Assembly (NCBI GenBank): GCA_902785445.1
Contig: CACZYN010000008.1
Location: 1 to 21,184, forward strand
Direction: 5' to 3'
DNA: 21,184 bases
DNA from: an uncultured Anaerovibrio sp.
GTDB taxonomy: Bacteria; Bacillota; Negativicutes; Selenomonadales; Selenomonadaceae
The notes under the pieces are model-generated. The model was not told the origin of the DNA and did no database searches. It saw only the letters and a program-made list of their open reading frames with translations. A program made the translations under genes and the position numbers. Positions 8,216 through 15,209 of this stretch are shown one piece after another (the stretch's first letter is position 1; each line of letters begins with the position of its first letter).

Positions 8216-8223
8216 ATAATCAA
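8195..8223 (-). promoter_or_regulatory. Candidate promoter of the racemase gene
   Basis: On the minus strand, TTGATT (8223-8218), a 17-bp spacer and TATTCT (8200-8195). It overlaps almost completely with the opposing promoter at 8187-8215, so the two probably cannot be occupied together. Confidence 0.5.
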
Positions 8224-8265
8224 GTATAAAAAATAAACTAATATATGAGCAATGGAAGGAAAAAC

Positions 8266-8451
8266 ATGGATTATACAGATTTCGCCTTATTATCAAGTAG
8301 TATTCATAAGAGCTTACTTGAAGTCCAAAGCCTGAAGGAAGAGCTGGAACAAATCGATAAAATGCTGGATGATATCAGTGACAAAATCGGACATATAGAT
8401 GAGGCTACTTGGCACGAGCTGGAACGCTCCCGACTTAATTCTTCTAATTAA
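8266..8451 (+). CDS. Small coiled-coil protein of unknown function
   Basis: Predicted 61-residue soluble, acidic protein. Start ATG 8266 has GGAAGGA five bases upstream; an earlier ATG at 8245 lacks a binding site. Residues ~14-45 show a heptad-like pattern of hydrophobic residues (LLEVQSLKEELEQIDKMLDD), suggesting a helical hairpin or dimeric coiled coil. There is no signal peptide, membrane segment or metal motif. It stands alone between its own promoter and a strong terminator, and this is the main evidence that it is a real gene. I do not recognise a family. Confidence 0.65.
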   Translation: MDYTDFALLSSSIHKSLLEVQSLKEELEQIDKMLDDISDKIGHIDEATWHELERSRLNSSN

Positions 8452-8480
8452 TTATCTATCTTATTTAGTTATTAGCAAAC

Positions 8481-8524
8481 AAAAAGCTAGGTACAGTCAA
8501 ACACTGGCTGTACCTAGCTTTTTT
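8481..8524. terminator. Bidirectional intrinsic terminator
   Basis: A perfect 16-bp stem (8481-8496 with 8508-8523), core AGCTAGGTACAG, with A/T runs on both sides so that it works in either direction. It ends the small gene on the plus strand and the marR-adaptor-pump operon on the minus strand, whose stop codon lies 12 bases away. Confidence 0.93.
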
Positions 8525-8535
8525 ATTGTCGACTT

Positions 8536-11500
8536 TTATTCTTTCTCTACGTGATATACGGCAGCATACATGGTTGGCAATACCAATAAGGTAAGTACCG
8601 TGGCCACAAACAAACCGCTGGCAATTGCTACAGCCATTGGTCCCCAGAAATTACTTACCATCAAAGGTACCATACCCAGGATGGCCGCTGCGGCTGTAAG
8701 CATAATTGGTCTAAAGCGCATAACTGCTGAATCCATAACTGCATTCCACGGTGTTTCTCCCTCTTCCAGATGCTTCTGTATCTGGTCAATAAGGATAACT
8801 GAGTTTCGTATTATCATACCACTTAGGGCTAATACACCCAAAATAGCCACAAAGCCCATAGCCTGATCAAATAGCAGCATACCAAAGCTTACACCGATGA
8901 TGCCCAATGGAGCCGTAAGCACCGTCAAAATCATTTGCTTGGCATCCTTAAGCTGGAACATCAACAAGGTCATAATGATAAACACCATGATTGGAATTGG
9001 CTTCACCAGATGGCCCATGGACTTTTCACTGTCGGCCAGGGAACCGGCGGCCTCAATCCTATAGCCCTCCGGCAAATTATCAGATATATCCTTTACGGCT
9101 TCCAAGGCCTTCTTGGTGGCATCATTGCTGGTACCAGACAAAATATTGGCCTGAACCGTTACACATGGCATCAGTTTCTCCCGACAAATAGTACCATTCT
9201 CCGTGGTAAGGGATATATCCGCCAACTGGGCCAATGGAACGTAACCCGTACCAGTATAAATTGGCATTTCCTTGATGCGGGACAAATCCGTCCGGTCAAT
9301 ATCCTGCAGCTTCAGCACTATATCAATAGTCCTGTCCCCGGAGTAGAACTGGGCTGCCGCAGCGCCAGTCACCTCGGTATAAACCATTTGGGATATATCC
9401 CTCGCTGACAAGCCCAAGGAGTGCAGCTTGTGCTGATCATATTCCAGATGAATTACCTTGCTCTTTTCATGCCAGTTTAAATTTACATCAACATTATTTT
9501 CGTCAGCCAGTATACGCTGAGCTACCTGCTCGCCAATATCCCGCACCTTGTCCTTATCATAGCCAAAAACCTTGAGCATTACCGGATAATCTGCTGGCGG
9601 ACCGGTCTGGATATATTTTATATCATGTCGTACTTCCGGAAAATGGCTATCCAACTCTTCACGGATTTCCTGACTGAGCTGTTCGCGCACCTCCGGATCC
9701 TTGGCTACTACAATGAACTGGGAAAAAGAATCCGTCGGTATCTCCGGATTAAAGGTCAATACAAATCTTGTGGCCCCGGTCCCCACGTAGTGACTGTAAT
9801 TATCGATTTCATCCGAGTGTTTATCCAAAAATTGAGCAAAACGCTTGGATACCGCATCAGAAGCCTGAATGGAGGAGCCATCGTTTAGCCGCATGGTAAC
9901 GATAATCTCCGGACGGGTGGATGGCGGGAAAAATTCCTGCCGGACAAACTTCAACATAAAGGTGGATATGGCAAACAAGACCACCGTAGCCGTCAACACC
10001 AACTTCTTATGGGTCAGGAACCAGGCTAAAATCTTGCGGAAAATATCATAGAATTTATTTTGATACTGAACGGCCTCGCCGCCCTCATCCCGATGAACCT
10101 TTACCTTAATAAGATGATAGCCGTACAACGGGGCAATCATGACAGAGACAACCCAGGAAATCAGCAGGGCCATGGTAATAACCGGGAACAGAGCACTACA
10201 GAACTCCGATGCCAGACCCGGCGCAAAGGCCACTGGAATAAAGCCGGCACAAGTAATAAGGGTTCCGGTCAGCATCGGCTTGGCGGTAGCCCGAAAAGCG
10301 TAGCAGGCCGCGTTAAACCGGTCCATTCCAGATTCCAGTTTTACACTCATCATTTCCACTGCAATGATGGCATCATCCACGAGTAAGCCCAGAGCAATAA
10401 TCAAAGCACCTAAGGATACCTTCTGTAAATCTATCCCCAGGGCATACATGCCACAGAACACCGCCGCCAACACCAGCGGAATACAGCCAGCCACCACCAT
10501 GCCAGTACGTATACCCAAGCTAAGGAAGCTGACTGCCAAAACGATGATAATGGCTTCTTTAAGGGTACTGATAAATTCGGAAATAGAGGCCTTAACAACT
10601 GCCGGCTGATCCGAAACGGGATGAATTTCCAGCCCCACTGGCATATCAGCACTTACCCGTTCTACCATCTTGTTCAATTCCTCACCCAAAGTGAGAATAT
10701 TACCACCAGGCTCCATGGATATGGCGATTCCAATAGCCGGCTGGCCATTAAAATACATCATAGGCTCTGATGGCTCCGAATACCGTTTTTCGATTTTGGC
10801 AATATCCCCCAAACGGATGACCTTGCCCCCAGCCTTCATGGTAGCATTTTTTATATCTTCAATATTTTCAAAGGTGCCAGAATATCTTAGGTAAACATTA
10901 TCCGTACTGGTTTCAATCATGCCGGATGGGGTCATCTGGTTCTGCCCCTTCAGGGCCTCTGCCAATGCCATTGGACTTACACCCAGCTGGGCCAGCTTGG
11001 CATTTTCGATTTCCACATAAACCTTTTCCGACTGAACGCCAACCAGCGTTACCTTTTGTACACTGTCATTGATGTCCGCCAAAATCATTCGGCGGATTTT
11101 TTCTGCCTCCTGACGCAACTCCTCATAGGAATAACCATCACCAGTAACAGCATATATGGAGCCATATACATCATCAAACCGATCATTGAAGTACGGACCA
11201 TAAACACCCTCCGGCAGGTCTTTTTCAATGTCCTTGCAGAAATTCCGCACATCCCGCCAGGCAGAACGTATATCACCGTCATAATCATCCTTCAGCGACA
11301 CGTGCAGTACTGTGGTGCCACTGCGGGTGGTGCTTTTTACCACATCTACGCCTGGTAAATCAGTAATCTTGGACTCCAACTTATCCGTGACCTGCAGCTC
11401 CATTTCCTCAGCGCTGGCTCCCGGCCAGGCTGCCGTAACCACCATCTCCCGAATGGTAAAGCTAGGATCCTCCATGCGCCCCAACATTATATAAGAAAAC

Positions 11501-11580
11501 ACACCGCCCAATACGGTCATGAGTATGAAGTACCAGACCAAAACCCGATTTTTCAGGGATACTTCCGTTAGATTAACCAT
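8536..11580 (-). CDS. RND-family efflux pump inner-membrane subunit
   Basis: Proton-driven tripartite efflux transporter (AcrB/HAE1-like superfamily), 1014 residues. The N-terminus has the first membrane helix and the porter-domain signature RMEDPSFTIREMVV. The membrane helix 4 proton-relay acids are Asp402 and Asp403 (GLLVDDAIIAVE). A second porter half begins near residue 550, and the final membrane helices include GVLALSGMIIRNSVILI. The helix 10 lysine of AcrB is replaced by Arg925. The start ATG lies one base after the adaptor's stop codon, with GGAGG inside the adaptor gene. No outer-membrane TolC-like gene is present, so the channel must be encoded elsewhere. The substrate is unknown: drug, bile-salt or lipid export are all possible. 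The marR-adaptor-pump arrangement suggests induced efflux of small toxic molecules. Confidence 0.93.
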   Translation of the reverse strand: MVNLTEVSLKNRVLVWYFILMTVLGGVFSYIMLGRMEDPSFTIREMVVTAAWPGASAEEMELQVTDKLESKITDLPGVDVVKSTTRSGTTVLHVSLKDDYDGDIRSAWRDVRNFCKDIEKDLPEGVYGPYFNDRFDDVYGSIYAVTGDGYSYEELRQEAEKIRRMILADINDSVQKVTLVGVQSEKVYVEIENAKLAQLGVSPMALAEALKGQNQMTPSGMIETSTDNVYLRYSGTFENIEDIKNATMKAGGKVIRLGDIAKIEKRYSEPSEPMMYFNGQPAIGIAISMEPGGNILTLGEELNKMVERVSADMPVGLEIHPVSDQPAVVKASISEFISTLKEAIIIVLAVSFLSLGIRTGMVVAGCIPLVLAAVFCGMYALGIDLQKVSLGALIIALGLLVDDAIIAVEMMSVKLESGMDRFNAACYAFRATAKPMLTGTLITCAGFIPVAFAPGLASEFCSALFPVITMALLISWVVSVMIAPLYGYHLIKVKVHRDEGGEAVQYQNKFYDIFRKILAWFLTHKKLVLTATVVLFAISTFMLKFVRQEFFPPSTRPEIIVTMRLNDGSSIQASDAVSKRFAQFLDKHSDEIDNYSHYVGTGATRFVLTFNPEIPTDSFSQFIVVAKDPEVREQLSQEIREELDSHFPEVRHDIKYIQTGPPADYPVMLKVFGYDKDKVRDIGEQVAQRILADENNVDVNLNWHEKSKVIHLEYDQHKLHSLGLSARDISQMVYTEVTGAAAAQFYSGDRTIDIVLKLQDIDRTDLSRIKEMPIYTGTGYVPLAQLADISLTTENGTICREKLMPCVTVQANILSGTSNDATKKALEAVKDISDNLPEGYRIEAAGSLADSEKSMGHLVKPIPIMVFIIMTLLMFQLKDAKQMILTVLTAPLGIIGVSFGMLLFDQAMGFVAILGVLALSGMIIRNSVILIDQIQKHLEEGETPWNAVMDSAVMRFRPIMLTAAAAILGMVPLMVSNFWGPMAVAIASGLFVATVLTLLVLPTMYAAVYHVEKE

Positions 11581-11581
11581 C

Positions 11582-12661
11582 TTACTCGTCCTCCGTCAAT
11601 CTGACCTTCTGCCCCTCATGGAGTTTATGAACTCCGGCTGTTACCACGGTATCTCCCAAAGACAATCCCTTGACCCGTACAGAATTATTCCCGGTGTTTT
11701 CAAAGGTAATGTTTTGGAGATGAACTGTATTATCACCTTTATCCACTACCCATACCTGAGCATAGTTCCCGGTCTGATAAATAGCGGACAATGGCAGCAG
11801 TTCACCCAGATCACCATTGGTAACCTCAGAGCACTTCACACTGGCCGTCATGCCCAAGTGCATTCCCTTTGGCGGATTTTTAATACTAACTCTTACTTTA
11901 TAGGTACGGGAAACACCATCTGCGATTGGTGATACTTCTCGTATTACTCCTTCCACCTTGACATTTTTAATAGCCCAGAAGGTTATTTGTACTGCTTTGC
12001 CCAATGGTACATCTTCCAAATGATTTTCCGGAATATTTATTTCCACTTCCAATTCATCAGACTGGACCATGCTGACCACATTCTGACCTGCAGCCACTAC
12101 CTGGCCAGCCTCAGCATTAACTGCGGAAATTACACCAGACATTGGAGCGACCAAATTAGTATATCCCAAAGCATTATGTCCCTGCTGTGCACCAGCTACA
12201 GCCTGATTATACTGGCCAAGCGCGGCGTCATAGGCAGTTTTGTACTGATCCAAAACACTGGCTGGAACAGCTTCCTGGGCATAAAGCTGCTGATAACGAT
12301 TTAAGTTAGCTTGGGCCAAATCCAACTGGGCTTTGGCAGCTAAAACCTGGGCATCCCCCTGATTGGACTTCTCAGCCACATCCCGGGCGTCAATGGACAT
12401 CAATACTTCTCCGGCACTGACAGTATCTCCCAACTGAACATACCTATTTAATATCTTGCCACCAACCTGAAAGGAAAGATTAGTTTCATAACGGCCCCGT
12501 ACAACGCCTGTATAGGTCCCTTCCAGAATTTGATTATCGGCACCCACTACCTGTGTTTTTACCACCTGGGGCTTTTGCTCTGGCGTTTCATCCTTACCGC
12601 AACCAGATAGCAATACCATCAATAAACTCATCGATAACATAATTAAAACTAACCGCTTCAT
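11582..12661 (-). CDS. RND efflux periplasmic adaptor lipoprotein (HlyD/AcrA family)
   Basis: Membrane-fusion protein of 359 residues that links the RND pump to an outer-membrane channel. The signal peptide ends in lipobox LSGC with lipidated Cys21. Biotinyl-lipoyl-like half motifs flank an alpha-hairpin: GGKILNRYVQLGDTVSAGEV before it and NLVAPMSGVISAVNAEAGQV after it. The hairpin is rich in Gln and Ala (about residues 100-160). Beta-barrel and membrane-proximal domains follow. AAAGGAGAGG precedes the ATG. It is two bases downstream of the marR stop and one base upstream of the pump, so all three are one transcript. A lipid anchor plus a short hairpin is typical of AcrA-type adaptors in diderm bacteria. 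Confidence 0.93.
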   Translation of the reverse strand: MKRLVLIMLSMSLLMVLLSGCGKDETPEQKPQVVKTQVVGADNQILEGTYTGVVRGRYETNLSFQVGGKILNRYVQLGDTVSAGEVLMSIDARDVAEKSNQGDAQVLAAKAQLDLAQANLNRYQQLYAQEAVPASVLDQYKTAYDAALGQYNQAVAGAQQGHNALGYTNLVAPMSGVISAVNAEAGQVVAAGQNVVSMVQSDELEVEINIPENHLEDVPLGKAVQITFWAIKNVKVEGVIREVSPIADGVSRTYKVRVSIKNPPKGMHLGMTASVKCSEVTNGDLGELLPLSAIYQTGNYAQVWVVDKGDNTVHLQNITFENTGNNSVRVKGLSLGDTVVTAGVHKLHEGQKVRLTEDE

Positions 12662-12663
12662 AG

Positions 12664-13122
12664 CTAATTGCCTCTCCTTTCACCAAATACATCCGTGGCA
12701 TCAGCTCGCCCCAAACGTTGGGCCATATCATGCAGACATCTTATAATAAGATCTGATTCCTTTTGTGTATAACCATCAGATAGGAAATTCAATATTTTAT
12801 GGACTATTTCCTTCATTTTTCTCTCATTTTTTTTGCCTTTTTCAGTTAAATATAATCGCTTAAGCCGTCGATCTGTTTCATCCTGCTTCCTATATATATA
12901 GTCCCGCTCTTCCAGTTTTTTTATCACTCGAGTAATAGCGGCCTTATCCACATGCAGAAAATTCGTCATGTCATCCTGACTACATCCCTCTTTGTCAAAT
13001 AATACCAGCAACAAGGAAAATTCCGCATAGGTCAATCCCATATCCACCGAGGCTTCCACCACCAAGGATTGTACTCTTCTTCTAACTATACCAAAATATA
13101 ATGACGCGCTTAAATAATCCAT
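12664..13122 (-). CDS. MarR-family transcriptional regulator
   Basis: 152-residue winged helix-turn-helix protein, probably the repressor of the efflux operon it heads. The recognition region reads SQDDMTNFLHVDKAAITRVIKKLEERDYIYR, seen from about residue 53, followed by the wing with DRRLKRLYLTEKGKK. Terminal helices form the dimer interface. GGAGG precedes ATG 13122. The pump adaptor starts two bases after its stop. MarR proteins are usually released from DNA by small aromatic or amphipathic ligands; the ligand here is unknown. Two matching 18-bp sites around its promoter support autoregulation. Confidence 0.92.
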   Translation of the reverse strand: MDYLSASLYFGIVRRRVQSLVVEASVDMGLTYAEFSLLLVLFDKEGCSQDDMTNFLHVDKAAITRVIKKLEERDYIYRKQDETDRRLKRLYLTEKGKKNERKMKEIVHKILNFLSDGYTQKESDLIIRCLHDMAQRLGRADATDVFGERRGN

Positions 13123-13168
13123 AAATATTCCTCCATCAAATAAACCCTCAAAGAATAATTACGTAGTT

Positions 13169-13186
13169 ATAGTTGACGTTCGCAAC
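13169..13186. promoter_or_regulatory. MarR-type operator candidate 1
   Basis: ATAGTTGACGTTCGCAAC, containing the imperfect palindrome GTTG-N7-CAAC. It lies about 10-25 bases downstream of the predicted transcription start. It matches site 2 at 13 of 18 positions, with all differences in the second half. Confidence 0.6.
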
Positions 13187-13200
13187 CTTGCTATGGTGAA

Positions 13201-13229
13201 ATTGTAACAAAAATAGTTGATGTTTTCAA
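13201..13229 (-). promoter_or_regulatory. Promoter of the marR-adaptor-pump operon
   Basis: Minus strand: TTGAAA (13229-13224), a 17-bp spacer and TACAAT (13206-13201), with a predicted start near 13194. One operator-like repeat overlaps the -35 box and spacer, and another lies just after the start. Confidence 0.75.
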
Positions 13230-13230
13230 T
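13213..13230. promoter_or_regulatory. MarR-type operator candidate 2
   Basis: ATAGTTGATGTTTTCAAT, a direct repeat of site 1 starting 44 bp away, close to four helical turns. It covers the -35 box and part of the spacer, so binding here would block RNA polymerase. Confidence 0.6.
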
Positions 13231-13306
13231 ATTTTATCCCTAAAAAAATGCAAAAAAATAAGCAGTAGCATGGGATTAACCATACTTCTGCCATAGCCAT
13301 AAAATG

Positions 13307-13344
13307 AAAAAAACTGTAAAAACGATAGGCGTTCGTTTTTACAG
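13307..13344 (-). terminator. Intrinsic terminator of the small RNA
   Basis: A perfect 12-bp stem, CTGTAAAAACGA with TCGTTTTTACAG (13344-13333 and 13325-13314), with a 7-base loop, followed on the minus strand by seven T residues (13313-13307). The asymmetric T-run shows it acts on minus-strand transcripts. No protein gene lies immediately upstream to use it. Confidence 0.92.
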
Positions 13345-13501
13345 CCTTCTTCCCATTCATTTTATAATGAAAGTGGGTAAATAAAAGAGAGGGGTTATAT
13401 GCGACACAGGGGAATGTCGCTTATAAGGGGTATATCAAAGCTCAAGCAGGAGATAAGAATCAATCCATCGTACGGATTTAATTCTTGGCTTTCCCTTTGA
13501 T
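13307..13501 (-). ncRNA. Candidate structured small RNA with three CCCCU motifs
   Basis: About 190 nt bounded by a consensus promoter (13508-13536) and a strong intrinsic terminator, with no convincing open frame. Reading 5' to 3' on the minus strand: helix 1 pairs ATCAAAG (13501-13495) with CTTTGAT (13440-13434). It encloses AAGAAT/ATTCTT and AATCC/GGATT. Hairpin 2 (13426-13395) pairs TTATA and GCGACA with their complements and carries CCCC in its loop. Two more CCCC motifs flank its base, at 13430-13427 and 13394-13391. Hairpin 3 (13377-13352) pairs CCCA/TGGG and TTCATT/AATGAA. The terminator comes last. C-rich motifs in single strands are characteristic of sRNAs that pair with Shine-Dalgarno sequences, such as Bacillus FsrA and RoxS. 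I recognise no riboswitch, 6S, SRP, RNase P or tmRNA hallmarks. Confidence 0.7.
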
Positions 13502-13507
13502 GTGTTT

Positions 13508-13536
13508 ATTATATGATTATCTTATGAGTATGTCAA
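13508..13536 (-). promoter_or_regulatory. Consensus promoter of the small RNA
   Basis: Minus strand: TTGACA (13536-13531), a 17-bp spacer and TATAAT (13513-13508), an exact consensus match, predicting a start near 13501-13503. The spacer begins with TACTCATAAG, which resembles the half-sites upstream of the DeoR regulator gene. Confidence 0.85.
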
Positions 13537-13854
13537 GGAACTTTTTTAGTATTTTTTAAACTTTTTTGGCACCTCTTACACCATTTGTAGGAATTTTTTA
13601 CACATAATCTCCCCTAGGAATACATTTTTTATATTTATTTTTTACTGATTCACATCTCAAAGTTTTAGTATTTACGCTGTTTTATAACAATTAATGGTGA
13701 CATTAAAACATATTGAGTAATATTTGTCCTATTGACAAAAAAAATTTTATTCCTACAAAGAAAAATGGCATATTTATGGGTATGTTTTGGCACATTATAA
13801 CTTATCAACAACTAAAAACCCTTTTTAAGCCATATACGTAAGTTTTTACACTAT

Positions 13855-13899
13855 TTATCCACACCAAAAACGGGTTATTCACATTATTTCTGTGGATAA
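13855..13899. promoter_or_regulatory. Cluster of three DnaA boxes
   Basis: TTATCCACA (13855-13863, plus), TTATTCACA (13875-13883, plus) and TTATCCACA (13899-13891, minus) all match the DnaA box TTATNCACA within 45 bp. The last two form the arms of the terminator at 13866-13910. dnaA is not in the window. DnaA binding is inferred from the motif alone. Confidence 0.5.
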
Positions 13900-13910
13900 C
13901 CCGCTTTTTT
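13866..13910. terminator. Bidirectional terminator after the aminopeptidase gene
   Basis: CGGGTTATTCACA (13871-13883) pairs with TGTGGATAACCCG (13891-13903), including one G-T pair, around a 7-base loop. T-runs occur on both strands (13905-13910 plus; 13870-13866 minus). It begins directly after the aminopeptidase stop codon on the minus strand. Confidence 0.88.
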
Positions 13911-13911
13911 A

Positions 13912-15195
13912 CTATTTGAAAAGTGCTTTTAGTAGATTATTGAGAGCATGCTGATCTTCCGTCCCCATGATTTCCCGGGCAGAATGCATAGCCAATATTG
14001 GAACCCCCACATCAGCCGTCAGTATAGGAACCTGTGCCGAAGCAATGGAGCCTAGTGTAGCCCCACCTGGTATGTCCCCTCGATTGACAAACTCCTGGTA
14101 AGGAATACTGTTTTCCTGGCACAGAGACTTTATCACGGCTACCCCCCGAGCATCCGAGGCATAGCTCTGAGATGCCGCCTGCTTTATCACCACTCCACCA
14201 TTTAAAACCGGCTTATTGGTAGGGTCAATCTTATCAGGGTAATTTGGATGAAGTCCGTGGGCCACATCCGCGGACAGCATAAAACCTCCATTAACGCCCT
14301 GCCACATTTCTTCCCGGCTATAGCCTAAACCGGTATAAATGCGCTCCAAAACCTGCATCAGGCTGACAGAACCTGCCCCCTGTTTGGTACGGCTGCCCAC
14401 TTCCTCATTATCAAAGAGTACAATCATATTCAAGCCTGAACTGTTTGCCGCTAAAATCCCTTCAATACAGGCAACTACCGATGTCATATTGTCAAGACGG
14501 GGGGAGGAATATAAATCCTTATTTACACCTAAATTGTAACCGTATTCATAAGGATAAACATTCAGCTCATAGGAGAGAATATCTTCCTTGGCCACATGCA
14601 TTTCTTGGGCAAGAAAATCTTCAAAGAAATGCTTGTTTCCCTCCTTACCCAGTACCGCCGCCAAGGGTAAAATGTCCTTCTGCTTATTAAAGGCCATTCC
14701 CTCATTAACCTTTCTATTCATGTGAATAGCCAAAGAAGGAATGGTACATATTGGTTCTTTACAATCCACCAGCTGAATAGAAGGCGAAAAGGCATTCTTG
14801 CCCTTTAAAGCAACCCGCCCGGCAATGGATAAGGGACGATCCAGCCAGGAGTATAAAATAGCTCCACCATAGCTTTCAATATTCAGGGTGCCGTAGCCCT
14901 CCTTCACGATTTCCGGTGCTGGTTTAATCCTAAAACCAGGAAAATCCAGATGGGCCGCCCCTATTCGCAGTGAGTTTTCTTTATTCAGCTTTTCTGTACC
15001 GATAGTAAAGGCCACCAACATGGCACCATAAACCTTGGTATAGTACCTGCCACCAGAAGATATATCCCACTTTGTCCCCCAATTAAGCTCCTTAAAACCG
15101 GCTTTTTTTAATATTTCACTGCCTGCATAGGCTCCGTGCCAAGGCGATGGGGATGATTCCACATATTCCTTCAGCTGTTTGATTTCTTCCGTCAC
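13912..15195 (-). CDS. M18-family aminopeptidase (aspartyl aminopeptidase-like)
   Basis: Cytoplasmic di-zinc aminopeptidase that removes N-terminal residues from peptides, with 427 residues from the preferred start. Metal-site motifs are AAHLDFPGF (His and Asp), SPRLDNMTS, FDNEEVGS (the catalytic Glu pair), SADVAHG and MHSAREI. PSPWHG near the N-terminus is also typical of M18. The upstream ATG 15213, which overlaps the exporter's stop as ATGA, has its purine-rich site too close. GTG 15195 has AGGAGG (15207-15202) six bases before it, so I chose GTG; the longer form has 433 residues. Coupling to the exporter gene is unusual and may only reflect co-transcription. The exact specificity (acidic or neutral residues) cannot be told. 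Confidence 0.9.
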   Translation of the reverse strand: MTEEIKQLKEYVESSPSPWHGAYAGSEILKKAGFKELNWGTKWDISSGGRYYTKVYGAMLVAFTIGTEKLNKENSLRIGAAHLDFPGFRIKPAPEIVKEGYGTLNIESYGGAILYSWLDRPLSIAGRVALKGKNAFSPSIQLVDCKEPICTIPSLAIHMNRKVNEGMAFNKQKDILPLAAVLGKEGNKHFFEDFLAQEMHVAKEDILSYELNVYPYEYGYNLGVNKDLYSSPRLDNMTSVVACIEGILAANSSGLNMIVLFDNEEVGSRTKQGAGSVSLMQVLERIYTGLGYSREEMWQGVNGGFMLSADVAHGLHPNYPDKIDPTNKPVLNGGVVIKQAASQSYASDARGVAVIKSLCQENSIPYQEFVNRGDIPGGATLGSIASAQVPILTADVGVPILAMHSAREIMGTEDQHALNNLLKALFK

Positions 15196-15209
15196 AATAT
15201 CCCTCCTGA

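Larger units (their letters stand above)
13537..13911. other. AT-rich non-coding stretch with repeats
   Basis: No gene is visible here. It is very AT-rich and holds an 11-bp inverted pair, TTTGTAGGAAT (13584-13594) and ATTCCTACAAA (13749-13759). It also has a direct 9-bp repeat, TTTTGGCAC (13564-13572 and 13785-13793), and scattered near-matches to DnaA boxes, for example TTTTACACA (13596-13604) and TTATCAACA (13802-13810). A weak plus-strand promoter-like TTGACA occurs at 13732 with a poor -10. Confidence 0.5.

Noticed and set aside
13220..13370. A ~44-codon minus-strand frame starting ATGAATGGGAAG that runs through the small RNA terminator
   Set aside because: There is no ribosome binding site, it overlaps the terminator stem and T-run, and the product is a Phe-rich low-complexity string from AT-rich DNA.
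13307..13501. The small RNA as 6S RNA, SRP RNA or a riboswitch for marR
   Set aside because: The 5' and 3' parts do not form the long closing stem of 6S. SRP tetraloop motifs and known riboswitch cores were not recognised. marR has its own promoter downstream of the terminator. A model search is still needed to exclude a known family.
13732..13910. A plus-strand small RNA from TTGACA at 13732 to the terminator at 13910
   Set aside because: The -10 (TACAAA, 16-bp spacer) is weak and the internal folding is poor. The terminator is explained by the aminopeptidase gene.
13537..13911. The chromosomal replication origin
   Set aside because: There are DnaA boxes and AT-rich DNA, but no dnaA, dnaN, rpmH or gidA nearby and only three exact boxes, two of which are explained by a terminator stem.
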